Assembly: GCA_023386635.1 (NCBI GenBank)
Contig: JAEWJH010000077.1
Span: forward strand, 1-20,274
DNA length: 20,274 nucleotides
From: Pseudomonadota bacterium
Lineage (GTDB): Bacteria > Pseudomonadota > Alphaproteobacteria > Rhizobiales > Xanthobacteraceae
Direction: 5' to 3'
A program made the position numbers and the translations under genes. The notes under the pieces are model-generated. The model was not told where the DNA came from and ran no database searches. It saw only the letters and a program-made list of their open reading frames with translations. Positions 7,991 through 15,317 of the stretch are shown here, piece after piece. The stretch's first letter is position 1. Each line of letters opens with the position of its first letter.

Positions 7991-9039
7991 CCAGCCAGAC
8001 TGACCTGATGGCGCGCTGGCAGAACGGCGTCGTGCTCAAGCGCGACGTGTTCAGCACCATCGAGCGCGGCCGTTTCCGCACCGACCGCGGCGAAGTCGAT
8101 GCGGTGCTGCGCCGTCTCGATGAGGTGCCATGGTGGTCGGCGCCGCTCGCGCAAATCCTGTTCAACCGCGAGAAGCGCGCACTCGCCGCCGCCGGCGGGC
8201 TCGGCATCGCCACGCCGCTCCTGGCCGCCACACCGCGCGCGCTGGTGCGCGGCTGGATCGACGGCGTCGCGCTGCATATCGCCAAGCCGCATGGCGATCT
8301 CGGCTATTTCCGCTCTGCGAAGGCTGTACTGCGCACGCTGCACCGCGCCGGCATATGCCACAACGATCTCGCCAAGGAGCAGAACTGGCTGCGCACGCCG
8401 GACGGCCGCTGCATGCTGACCGACTTCCAGCTCGCGGGCCGCTTCTCCCGTCGCAGCAAGCTGTTCCGCGTCGCGGCTTATGAAGACCTGCGGCATCTGC
8501 TCAAGCACAAACGACGCTATGCGCCCGACGCGCTGACGCCAATGGAGCGCAAGATTCTGGCGCGCAAGAGCCTCGTCACCCGCGTCTGGATGGCGACCGG
8601 CAAGAAGGTCTATTACGCGATCACCCGCGGTGTGTTCCGCTTCACCGACCGTGAGGGCGGCGGCAAGCGGCTGATCGAGGATGCGCCGCGCATTGCGCAA
8701 CGCATCGGCATGCTGTCCGGCGTGCGTGGCGTCGCCGTCGTCACCTATCCCGACCGGCGCGCCGGCACTGGCCTCTACGCCTTTATCGAAGCCGATGGCA
8801 TCACAGAGTCCGATGCCTTGCGCGTGATCGATGCGGACATCGCCCCGCCGGAGCGCGTGCAGGTCGTCGCGCAACTGCCGCGCAACGCCGCCGGCGAGGT
8901 ACGGCAGGAACTGCTGCAACTCGTCGCCATGAATCAGCTCGATCTGATCGAGCCGCTGATCGCAAGCGACGTCGAGCGCGAGACGCTGGCCGCGATCATC
9001 GCCGGCCGGCAGAATCTACGCGACCGCTTCGCTTACTGA
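7987..9039 (+). CDS. Protein-kinase-like protein with an acyl-CoA-synthetase-like C-terminal domain
   Basis: This 350-residue protein has an atypical kinase fold in its first two thirds. The catalytic loop reads CHNDLAKEQNWL, with Asp127 as the expected base and Asn133 as the metal ligand, and the metal-binding motif is DFQ (146-148) in place of DFG. An REKRAL segment (61-66) fits the alpha-C glutamate. No glycine-rich loop is obvious. Residues about 240-315 resemble the small C-terminal domain of AMP-forming acyl-CoA synthetases: GVRGVAVVTYPDRRAGTG, AFIEADG, then PPERVQVVAQLPRNAAGEV. In active synthetases the last motif is LPxTxxGK with a catalytic Lys; here that position is Glu304, so it should not adenylate. 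It is usually annotated only as a Ser/Thr or lipopolysaccharide-type kinase. It starts within the trmFO stop (ATGA) and its last 7 bases overlap the convergent gene. The substrate is unknown. Confidence 0.8.
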   Translation: MTSQTDLMARWQNGVVLKRDVFSTIERGRFRTDRGEVDAVLRRLDEVPWWSAPLAQILFNREKRALAAAGGLGIATPLLAATPRALVRGWIDGVALHIAKPHGDLGYFRSAKAVLRTLHRAGICHNDLAKEQNWLRTPDGRCMLTDFQLAGRFSRRSKLFRVAAYEDLRHLLKHKRRYAPDALTPMERKILARKSLVTRVWMATGKKVYYAITRGVFRFTDREGGGKRLIEDAPRIAQRIGMLSGVRGVAVVTYPDRRAGTGLYAFIEADGITESDALRVIDADIAPPERVQVVAQLPRNAAGEVRQELLQLVAMNQLDLIEPLIASDVERETLAAIIAGRQNLRDRFAY

Positions 9040-9878
9040 AACAGCCGGCGCGGATCGTGCGCCGCGCGCCAGATCGCCCATTGCCGCCGCCACGGCGCGA
9101 GATCGTCGGACGGCAGCGGATCAGCGGATTGCTCCCGATGCTGCAAGCGGCGCCGTGCCCCGGCGAGCGGCAGCAAAGCCGGCAGCGCTGCGGCATCAAT
9201 GCCGCCGAGCAAGGCTTCCGCATGATCGAGATGCGTGCGCGCCCGCAACGCGAGATTGGCGAGCGCCGCCCGCATTTCCGCGTTCACCTGTCCGGCCAGC
9301 AACGTGTTCGGATCGGCACCGAACGGCTGCATGATCTCGAGCGGGAGATAGATCCGCCCGTGCGCGGCACGTTGCCCGAGTGCAGCCAGTTCGCGCAGCG
9401 TCATGTCGGCAAAGGCCACGTGGAGGCGGATCGCACCGAGTGGCGCGCCGGACAGCACGCGCGCCGCGAGATCGATGATGGTGCCGCTGGTCTTGTCGGC
9501 GTAGCCGGTGAAAGCGTCGACCGTCGGCATCGGATCCCGGTAGAGATCGAAGCTGCGCGCCTCGATGAGATCGAACAACAATTGGCGCGGCAGGTTCGCG
9601 GACCGCACGGCTTCCAGCAGCGCCGCCGCAACCGGATTCGCCGCAGCCTCCCCGTCGCGTTCGCCGGCGATCACGTCGCGCCACCATTGCAGGCGGATTT
9701 CCCCGGCCATCGGCTCATGCACGACGTCGCCGATCTTCGCGGTCTCTGCATCGAACGCATAAAGCGCGTGGAGATGCGCACGCGCCGGCTCCGGCGCATA
9801 GAGCGCCGACAGATAGCGAGCGCGATCGGCGGCTCGCACCAGATCGGCGCAATAAGCCATGTGGGCGGCGGTCGCCAT
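9033..9878 (-). CDS. Squalene/phytoene synthase family protein (NDUFAF6-like, probably non-catalytic)
   Basis: This protein of about 281 residues belongs to the all-helical squalene/phytoene synthase family, shown by AHLHALYAFDAETAKIGDVV, EIRLQWWRDVI and HGRIYLPLEIM. True synthases carry two aspartate-rich motifs that bind prenyl diphosphate through Mg2+. Here the first is FDAETAKIGD rather than DDxxD, and the region before GRIYLP, normally TNIxRDVxED, reads TLRELAALGQRA with no aspartate. It therefore looks like the NDUFAF6 branch, whose human member is a complex I assembly factor, rather than a carotenoid or hopanoid enzyme. The start is GTG (9881) or ATG (9878); I give the ATG because TGATG couples it to the preceding stop. 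No ribosome binding site is visible, which also argues for coupling. Confidence 0.8.
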   Translation of the reverse strand: MATAAHMAYCADLVRAADRARYLSALYAPEPARAHLHALYAFDAETAKIGDVVHEPMAGEIRLQWWRDVIAGERDGEAAANPVAAALLEAVRSANLPRQLLFDLIEARSFDLYRDPMPTVDAFTGYADKTSGTIIDLAARVLSGAPLGAIRLHVAFADMTLRELAALGQRAAHGRIYLPLEIMQPFGADPNTLLAGQVNAEMRAALANLALRARTHLDHAEALLGGIDAAALPALLPLAGARRRLQHREQSADPLPSDDLAPWRRQWAIWRAAHDPRRLFQ

Positions 9879-10255
9879 CACGCGACCGCAAGGAGGGCCG
9901 CGGCGACGCGGCGGCGTTCGCCGAGCATGATGTTATAGATGCGGATCGCGGCGCCTGTGGTCATGGCATCGGCATTGATCCGGTGCGTGCTGAGGATTTC
10001 GCGCAGCGCCGGCGGCATGGCCACCGGATCGCGGCCGCCGCCGAGCAGGAAGAAATCAATCTCGCCGTGCCGCGCGATTACCGGCGCCAGCGCGGCCTCA
10101 TCAAGCTCGCCTATCGCCCCGTAGGGCCAGGCCCAGATTCCATCCGGCAAGCACAAGAGCGAGCCGCGATGCGACATGTTCGCGAAACGGAATCCGCCGT
10201 TTCCGTAGCTGTCGATCTCGGCCGGATACGGCAGATGCGGCGTATCCGGCGGCAT
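9878..10255 (-). CDS. Mth938-like (DUF498) protein, NDUFAF3 homologue
   Basis: This protein of about 125 residues is the whole Mth938/DUF498 domain: YGNGGFRFANMSHRGSLLCL, then IDFFLLGGG, and the very conserved end DAMTTGAAIRIYNIMLGERR. The human relative NDUFAF3 helps assemble respiratory complex I; the bacterial role is not settled. The ATG at 10255 comes 8 bases after the secF stop; a GTG two codons earlier (10261) is in frame and also possible. An ATG at 10318 would lie inside secF and is less likely. It sits between secF and the NDUFAF6-like gene, with TGATG overlap to the latter, so the pair appear to be made together from the yajC-secDF message. Confidence 0.85.
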   Translation of the reverse strand: MPPDTPHLPYPAEIDSYGNGGFRFANMSHRGSLLCLPDGIWAWPYGAIGELDEAALAPVIARHGEIDFFLLGGGRDPVAMPPALREILSTHRINADAMTTGAAIRIYNIMLGERRRVAAALLAVA

Positions 10256-10262
10256 GGCCACG

Positions 10263-11276
10263 TCAGGCGTCGTCCTTGTCTTTACCGCCGCGCGCATGCT
10301 CGCGGTTCTCGCCGACACCGAGATAGAGCAGCAACGGCGACGCGATGAAGATCGAGGTATAGGTGCCGACCAGCACCACGCCGAACATCATCGTAGCGGT
10401 GAAGGAATGGATCGCCTGACCGCCGAACATCAGCAGCGCCAGCAAGGCGAGCGTCACCGTCAAGTGCGTGACGATCGAGCGTGACAACGTCGAGTTGATC
10501 GAGGCGTTGAGCAGTTCCGGCATCGGCATCTTCTTGTAGCGCCGCAGCAGTTCGCGGATACGGTCGTAGATGACGACCGTGTCGTTGAGCGAATATCCGA
10601 GAATGGTCAGCAGCGCCGCGATGCTGGTGAGATCGAAGTCGACCTGCGCGACCGACATGAAGCCTATGGTCAGCACAAGGTCGTGCGCGTTGGCGATGGT
10701 GGCGCCGAGAGCGAACTGCCACTCGAAGCGGAACCAGAGATAGATCAGAATGCAAACGATCGCGACGAAGATGCCGACCAAACCGTAGGACAGCAATTCG
10801 GTCGAGACGCGCGGGCCGACCACCTCGACGCGGCGATATTCGACGCTGTCGCCGAACGCAGCGCGCACGCGCTGCACCGCCGCCTGCTGCCCCTCTTCGC
10901 CGCCCGGCTGCTGGGCGATGCGGATGAGAACTTCGCTTGGGCTGCCGAACTGCTGGAGCTGGAATTCCGTGAGGTTCAGCGTACCGAGCTTGGCGCGCAT
11001 CCCGGCGATGTCGGCCGGGCCGTTCTTCGACTGGATTTCCATCAGCGTGCCGCCGCGGAAATCGATGCCGAAGTTCAGGCCGTGCGTGAAATACAGCGTG
11101 ATCGCGAGGATGGTCAGCAGCGCCGACAGCGGAAAGCTGATCCGGCGGAAGCGGATGAAGTCGAACTTGGTGTCCGGCGGAACGATATGCAGATGCGGGA
11201 TGCGTTCCCAAAAGAGAACGACGACGCTCCAGACCGCGACGAGAACAAGCAGACCGATGAGGATATAGGACGACAC
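10263..11276 (-). CDS. secF: Protein translocase subunit SecF
   Basis: SecF is the second half of the SecDF membrane complex that uses proton motive force to pull exported proteins out of SecYEG on the periplasmic side. The 337-residue sequence shows HGLNFGIDFRGGTLMEIQ at the start of the first periplasmic domain, then AALLTILGYSLNDTVVIYDR and the final membrane helices. It starts at GTG with GAGGAG 9 bases upstream, overlapping the secD stop region (13-base gap). An additional hydrophobic segment (ILIGLLVLVAVWSVVVLFW, about residues 5-23) precedes the conserved PPDTKFDFIRFRR, so it has one more predicted membrane pass than the E. coli protein. The strong ribosome binding site supports this longer start. 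Confidence 0.95.
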   Translation of the reverse strand: MSSYILIGLLVLVAVWSVVVLFWERIPHLHIVPPDTKFDFIRFRRISFPLSALLTILAITLYFTHGLNFGIDFRGGTLMEIQSKNGPADIAGMRAKLGTLNLTEFQLQQFGSPSEVLIRIAQQPGGEEGQQAAVQRVRAAFGDSVEYRRVEVVGPRVSTELLSYGLVGIFVAIVCILIYLWFRFEWQFALGATIANAHDLVLTIGFMSVAQVDFDLTSIAALLTILGYSLNDTVVIYDRIRELLRRYKKMPMPELLNASINSTLSRSIVTHLTVTLALLALLMFGGQAIHSFTATMMFGVVLVGTYTSIFIASPLLLYLGVGENREHARGGKDKDDA

Positions 11277-11289
11277 GTAAACCCGCTCC

Positions 11290-12894
11290 TCAGATCGGAA
11301 TGAATTTCGGACGCCGCCACCGCGCCCAGGCGGCGGTCAGCAGTCGCGTCACAGTGAAGGCGGTGAATACCGTAGTGATGATGCCGACGCCGAAGGTCAC
11401 GGCGAAGCCGCGCACCGGACCGGTGCCGATGAAGAACAGCACCGCGGCGGCGATGAAGGTAGTGATGTTGGTGTCGAGAATGGTCGCCAACGCGCGGCTG
11501 AAGCCTGCATCGAGCGCGTTGATCGGCGTACGCCCTGCGCGGATTTCCTCGCGGATACGCTCGTAGATCAGCACGTTGCTGTCCACCGCGATGCCGACCG
11601 TCAGCACGATGCCGGCGATGCCCGGCAACGTCAGCGTCGCGTTCAGCAGCGACAGCACGCCGAAGATCATCGCCACGTTGATCGCCACGGCGATGTTGGC
11701 GAACAGACCAAACAGGCCGTAGGTCGCCAGCATGAAGATGACGACCCAAAGCGCGCCGACATAGGACGCGAGTTTGCCCTTTTCGATCGAGTCCTGACCG
11801 AGACCGGGACCGACGGTGCGTTCCTCGATGATGGTCAGCGGCGCAGGCAGCGCGCCGGCGCGCAGCAGAATCGCCAGATCGTTGGCCTGCTGCACGGTGA
11901 AGTTGCCTGAAATCTGGCCCGAACCGCCGATGATCGGTTCGCGGATCACCGGCGCGGAGATCACCTCGTTGTCGAGGATGATGGCGAACGGACGGCCAAC
12001 ATTCTCCTGCGTCGCCTGCGCGAATTTGCGCGCGCCCGAGGTGTTGAAACGGAAGCTGACGATCGGCTCGCTGGTGCGCTGGTCGAAGCCCGGCTGCGCG
12101 TCGGTGAGATCGCCGCCGGAGACCAGCACCCGCTTCTCGATCAGATAAGGCTGCCGCCCCTGCTTCGCCGGCGCATACAGCAACTCGTCTTCGCCGGGCA
12201 CGCGGCCCTGGATCGCCTGCTCGACCGAATTCGTCTGGTCGACCATGCGGAAGTCGAGTTTCGCGGTCTTGCCGAGCAATTCCTTGAGGCGCGTCGGGTC
12301 CTGCAGGCCCGGCACCTGCACGAGAATGCGGTCCGCACCCTGACGCTGGATCAGCGGCTCGACGGTGCCGAGTTCGTTGACGCGGCGCTCGACGATCTGG
12401 ATCGACTGGTCGACCGACTGGCGGATGCGCTCCTGAATGGCGGGCTCGGTCACCGTCAGGCGCACGAGGCCGTTCGCTTCCGTGGTGATCTCGAGGCTGC
12501 GCTGGCCGGTCGACGAGAGTACGCCACCGAGCGGCTGCGACAGTTCGCGCAGCTTCGTCAGCGCCTGCTGCTGGTCGGTGCCTTCGCGCAGCCGCACCTC
12601 GACGCTCTGGCCGCGCACGGCGAGCCCGGTATAGCCGATCCGCGCTTCGCGCAGGACGCGGCGAACGTCGTCGCGGGTCGTTTCGAGCTTTTCCTTACGC
12701 ACCGCGTTGGAATCGACTTCGAGCAGGAGGTGCGAGCCGCCCTGCAGATCGAGGCCGAGCACCACATGGCGCTGCGCCCATTTCGGCCAGCTATCGACGG
12801 TCGATTCCGCAAAAAAATTTGGTACCGCGAACAGGCACACGATCAGTGCCGTCAGTACGATCGACAATGTTTTCCAGCGGGTGAAATAGAGCAT
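11290..12894 (-). CDS. secD: Protein translocase subunit SecD
   Basis: SecD of 534 residues. The first membrane segment (LSIVLTALIVCLFAVPNFF) is followed by the family motif VLGLDLQGGSHLLLEVD, a large periplasmic P1 domain, and the five C-terminal membrane helices with AGIVLTVGIAVDSNVLIYER. The conserved GQISGNFTVQQANDLAILLR and LRAGALPAPLTIIEERTVGP segments are intact. It pairs with SecF for the proton-driven late step of Sec export. It lies 25 bases after yajC and 13 bases before secF. The ATG at 12894 has only a weak ribosome binding site. No insertion or truncation is visible. Confidence 0.97.
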   Translation of the reverse strand: MLYFTRWKTLSIVLTALIVCLFAVPNFFAESTVDSWPKWAQRHVVLGLDLQGGSHLLLEVDSNAVRKEKLETTRDDVRRVLREARIGYTGLAVRGQSVEVRLREGTDQQQALTKLRELSQPLGGVLSSTGQRSLEITTEANGLVRLTVTEPAIQERIRQSVDQSIQIVERRVNELGTVEPLIQRQGADRILVQVPGLQDPTRLKELLGKTAKLDFRMVDQTNSVEQAIQGRVPGEDELLYAPAKQGRQPYLIEKRVLVSGGDLTDAQPGFDQRTSEPIVSFRFNTSGARKFAQATQENVGRPFAIILDNEVISAPVIREPIIGGSGQISGNFTVQQANDLAILLRAGALPAPLTIIEERTVGPGLGQDSIEKGKLASYVGALWVVIFMLATYGLFGLFANIAVAINVAMIFGVLSLLNATLTLPGIAGIVLTVGIAVDSNVLIYERIREEIRAGRTPINALDAGFSRALATILDTNITTFIAAAVLFFIGTGPVRGFAVTFGVGIITTVFTAFTVTRLLTAAWARWRRPKFIPI

Positions 12895-12919
12895 GGGCGT
12901 TACCGGCCGGGCGCGGGCG

Positions 12920-13270
12920 TCAATTCGACGGCGCGGCGGCTTCGTCCTTGGCGGGTTCGCCCTTGGCGCGCACGTCGGTCAGCATCTGGCGCATCTGGCG
13001 AATCCGCACGCCGTCGGCGATCTCCACCTCGACCACGTCATTGTCGACCACCTTGGTCACCTTGCCGACCATCCCTCCCGAGGTGACGACCGTGTCGCCG
13101 CGACGGATGTTCTTGACCATTTCCTGGTGCGATTTCACGCGCTTCTGCTGCGGACGCAGAATCAGGAAGTACATGATGACGAAAATCATCACGAACGGCA
13201 GGAGCTGGACCAGCATGCCGCCGTCCCCGCCCAGCAAGGAACCCTGTGCGTAGGCCGGCGTAATGAACAT
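12920..13270 (-). CDS. yajC: Preprotein translocase accessory subunit YajC
   Basis: YajC is a small single-pass inner membrane protein that associates with SecDF and YidC. This one has 116 residues. MFITPAYAQG is the usual alphaproteobacterial start, followed by the membrane helix LLPFVMIFVIMYFLILRPQ, the basic KRVKSHQEMVKNIRRGD and the SH3-like end DTVVTSGGMVGKVTKVVDND. I chose the ATG at 13270, with GAGGG 7 bases upstream, over an in-frame ATG at 13300 that would fall inside a hairpin. It leads the operon yajC-secD-secF-Mth938-NDUFAF6-like. A promoter candidate and a terminator-like hairpin lie in its leader. Confidence 0.95.
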   Translation of the reverse strand: MFITPAYAQGSLLGGDGGMLVQLLPFVMIFVIMYFLILRPQQKRVKSHQEMVKNIRRGDTVVTSGGMVGKVTKVVDNDVVEVEIADGVRIRQMRQMLTDVRAKGEPAKDEAAAPSN

Positions 13271-13284
13271 GGAAAAACCCTCGG

Positions 13285-13309
13285 AAAAATGCGGCGCCAA
13301 AGGCGCCGC
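13285..13309 (-). terminator. Terminator-like hairpin in the yajC leader
   Basis: On the minus strand the perfect 8-base stem GCGGCGCC-TTT-GGCGCCGC (13309-13291) is followed by A and five T (13289-13285), then the GAGGG ribosome binding site and the yajC start 20 bases after the hairpin. It has the form of an intrinsic terminator or attenuator, but lies between the likely promoter and the first codon. It could insulate the operon from minus-strand transcription coming from the dehalogenase gene, or regulate the operon. The 3-base loop is tight. Confidence 0.45.
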
Positions 13310-13328
13310 TGGCTGCGATTTGGCGCGG

Positions 13329-13356
13329 ACTATAGCGGCCGCCGGGTCAATTGCAA
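13329..13356 (-). promoter_or_regulatory. Candidate housekeeping promoter of yajC-secDF
   Basis: On the minus strand TTGCAA (13356-13351) and TATAGT (13334-13329) are separated by 16 bases. The -10 matches the consensus at five of six positions and the -35 at four. Transcription would start near 13320, about 50 bases before yajC and a short distance before the terminator-like hairpin. Confidence 0.4.
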
Positions 13357-13461
13357 CGCTGGCAAGGCATTACAAATCAGCCATTTTTTCCCCTCTGGCG
13401 GCCTGCTTGCGAGGCCGGATCGGTCCCGCTAAGACGCGGGCGGAACTGGAAGACTCCTGTC

Positions 13462-14451
13462 ATGTCGAAGCGCCCCGCCAAAGCAAACCGCCCCTCCGTC
13501 AAAGCCTCCGCGAAGAAGCTCGCGGCCAGACCGGCCTCCTCCTCCCGTCCGGCCCGCCGCGGTGGCGAATCCGCCACGCTCGCCGACCCTGCCGTGCTGA
13601 CCCGCATCGCCGAGGCGCTGGAGCGGCTCGCGCCTCCGGCTCCCCTGAAGCCCGACTTCACCGAGGCGGACGCCTTCGTCTGGCAGCCCGCCGGGCCGCG
13701 TCTGGTGCCGGTGCCGCGCGTGAACCGCGTCGAGATGTCGCTGCTCAAGGGCGTCGACCGAATGCGCGACACGCTGATGGAAAACACCGAGCGCTTCGCC
13801 AAGGGGCTCCCCGCGAACAATGCGCTGCTGTGGGGCGCGCGCGGCATGGGCAAGTCCTCGCTGGTCAAGGCATCCCATGCCAGTATCAACGCCGCCTCCG
13901 TGAAAGCCGGCCGCGAGGGCATCCTCAAGCTGATCGAGATCCATCGCGAGGATATCGAGACGCTGCCGGACCTGATGACGCTGACGCGCTCGGCCGATCC
14001 TTATCGCTTCGTCGTATTCTGCGACGACCTGTCGTTCGACGCCGACGACACGTCCTACAAGTCGCTGAAGGCGGTGCTCGACGGCGGCATCGAAGGCCGG
14101 CCCGATAACGTGATCTTCTACGCGACGTCGAACCGCCGCCACCTGATGTCGCGCGACATGATGGAGAACGAGCGCTCGACCGCGATCAATCCCGGCGAGG
14201 CGGTCGAGGAGAAGGTGTCGCTGTCCGACCGCTTCGGCCTGTGGCTCGGCTTCCACAAATGCACCCAGGACGAATTCCTGGCGATGATCGAAGGTTACGT
14301 CGCGCATTTCCGCATCCCTGTGGATGCCGAGGAGTTGCGGCGCGAGGCGCTGGAATGGTCCAACACCCGCGGTTCGCGCTCCGGCCGCGTGGCGTGGCAG
14401 TACATCCAGGATCTCGCCGGACGGCGCGGCGTCCATCTCACGGCCGCGTGA
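13462..14451 (+). CDS. DUF815 family AAA+ ATPase
   Basis: This 329-residue protein is a predicted AAA+ ATPase of the DUF815 group (COG2607). The N-terminal 40 residues are Lys/Arg/Ala-rich and probably disordered. Walker A is GARGMGKS (125-132), Walker B is FVVFCDD (183-189), sensor 1 falls in the conserved ATSNRRHLMSRDMM (221-234), and SLSDRFGLWLGF (253-264) is a family signature that probably supplies the arginine finger. The cellular role of the family is not established. I chose the ATG at 13462; an in-frame ATG at 13351 would put the coding region over the yajC promoter. It stands alone, divergent from yajC and convergent with the dehalogenase gene (3-base gap). Confidence 0.9.
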   Translation: MSKRPAKANRPSVKASAKKLAARPASSSRPARRGGESATLADPAVLTRIAEALERLAPPAPLKPDFTEADAFVWQPAGPRLVPVPRVNRVEMSLLKGVDRMRDTLMENTERFAKGLPANNALLWGARGMGKSSLVKASHASINAASVKAGREGILKLIEIHREDIETLPDLMTLTRSADPYRFVVFCDDLSFDADDTSYKSLKAVLDGGIEGRPDNVIFYATSNRRHLMSRDMMENERSTAINPGEAVEEKVSLSDRFGLWLGFHKCTQDEFLAMIEGYVAHFRIPVDAEELRREALEWSNTRGSRSGRVAWQYIQDLAGRRGVHLTAA

Positions 14452-14454
14452 CGG

Positions 14455-15195
14455 CTAACCTCGCTGCACGATCCCGATCAACTCGCTCAGGCCATGCACC
14501 TGATAATCCGGCGTCACGCCCAGTTCCTCCGGGCGCATGCGCAGCGCCCGGAATATCGCGGCCGGCCCCGGCTCCGCTGATGCATCGAGTTCGGCGGCGA
14601 GTGCCGCCGCCGTCACCCGCTCGATCCAGGCGACACGCAAGGCAGCGCTTTTCGCGCCGCAGGCGTCCCAACTGTTCGACGACACGAACAGCACATCCGC
14701 CGGCGCGATGTCGAGCTGCGTGCGGACGAGGTCGTAGATGCGCCGCGCCGGCTTGTACGTCTTCTCGCTGTCGACGCTGATGACCGCATCAAGCATCCCC
14801 TCGATGCCGCTGTTGCGCACCAGTGCGCCAAGCATGTCGGGACTGCCGTTGGAAAAAATCGCGCGGCGGCAGCCGGAGAGCGCCGCCAGCGTCGCTTTGG
14901 CATCCGGATAAAGCGTTAGCCGCAGATAGGACTGCATCAGCGCGTCGATCTGCGCGCGCTCCGGCGTCACACCGATGCAGGCGAGCGAATAAACGAGCGA
15001 TTGTTCGGTGACGGCGCGGAAATCCACGTAGGCATCCATCAGCGACCGCAGCCAGGTGTATTCGAGCTGCTTCAGCCGCCAGAGCTGGGTGATCAGCGCG
15101 CCCTTGCCTGGAAAGGCGCGCTCCGTATCGGCCGCGACCGACTGGACGTCATACAGCGTTCCGTAAGCGTCAAACACAACAGCTTTGATCGGCAT
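14455..15195 (-). CDS. Haloacid dehalogenase, type II
   Basis: This 246-residue enzyme belongs to the L-2-haloacid dehalogenase branch of the HAD superfamily. The nucleophile motif is VFDAYGTLYDV with Asp9; Arg40 lies in QLWRLKQLEYTWL; Ser115-Asn116 are in FSNGSPDML; Lys148 is in KTYKPARRIYDL; and VSSNSWDACGAK holds Ser173, Asn174 and Asp177. All these match the catalytic set of characterised L-DEX enzymes, which hydrolyse L-2-haloalkanoic acids to D-2-hydroxyacids with inversion. The insertion that normally follows the nucleophile is present. Whether haloacids are the real substrate in vivo is not known; these genes are common in non-degrading rhizobia. GGGAAGAG a few bases upstream supports the ATG. 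It is cytoplasmic and monocistronic. Confidence 0.9.
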   Translation of the reverse strand: MPIKAVVFDAYGTLYDVQSVAADTERAFPGKGALITQLWRLKQLEYTWLRSLMDAYVDFRAVTEQSLVYSLACIGVTPERAQIDALMQSYLRLTLYPDAKATLAALSGCRRAIFSNGSPDMLGALVRNSGIEGMLDAVISVDSEKTYKPARRIYDLVRTQLDIAPADVLFVSSNSWDACGAKSAALRVAWIERVTAAALAAELDASAEPGPAAIFRALRMRPEELGVTPDYQVHGLSELIGIVQRG

Positions 15196-15317
15196 CGGCT
15201 CTTCCCACGTCAGCGCCCTGCCGGAACTTGCGGCATCGCGTCCATGAGGGAAAGCGTAAAATGCAACGGCCGCCGAAACGGCGGCCGTGCATAAGTCGAA
15301 GGTGACCGGATCGACGA

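Noticed and set aside
7642..8919. A 425-codon frame antisense to trmFO and the kinase-like gene
   Set aside because: It crosses the trmFO/kinase junction and looks like shadow translation; both plus-strand genes are well supported.
14455..15195. Dehalogenase as part of a haloacid degradation island
   Set aside because: No haloacid permease, regulator or mobile element nearby; it sits among housekeeping genes.
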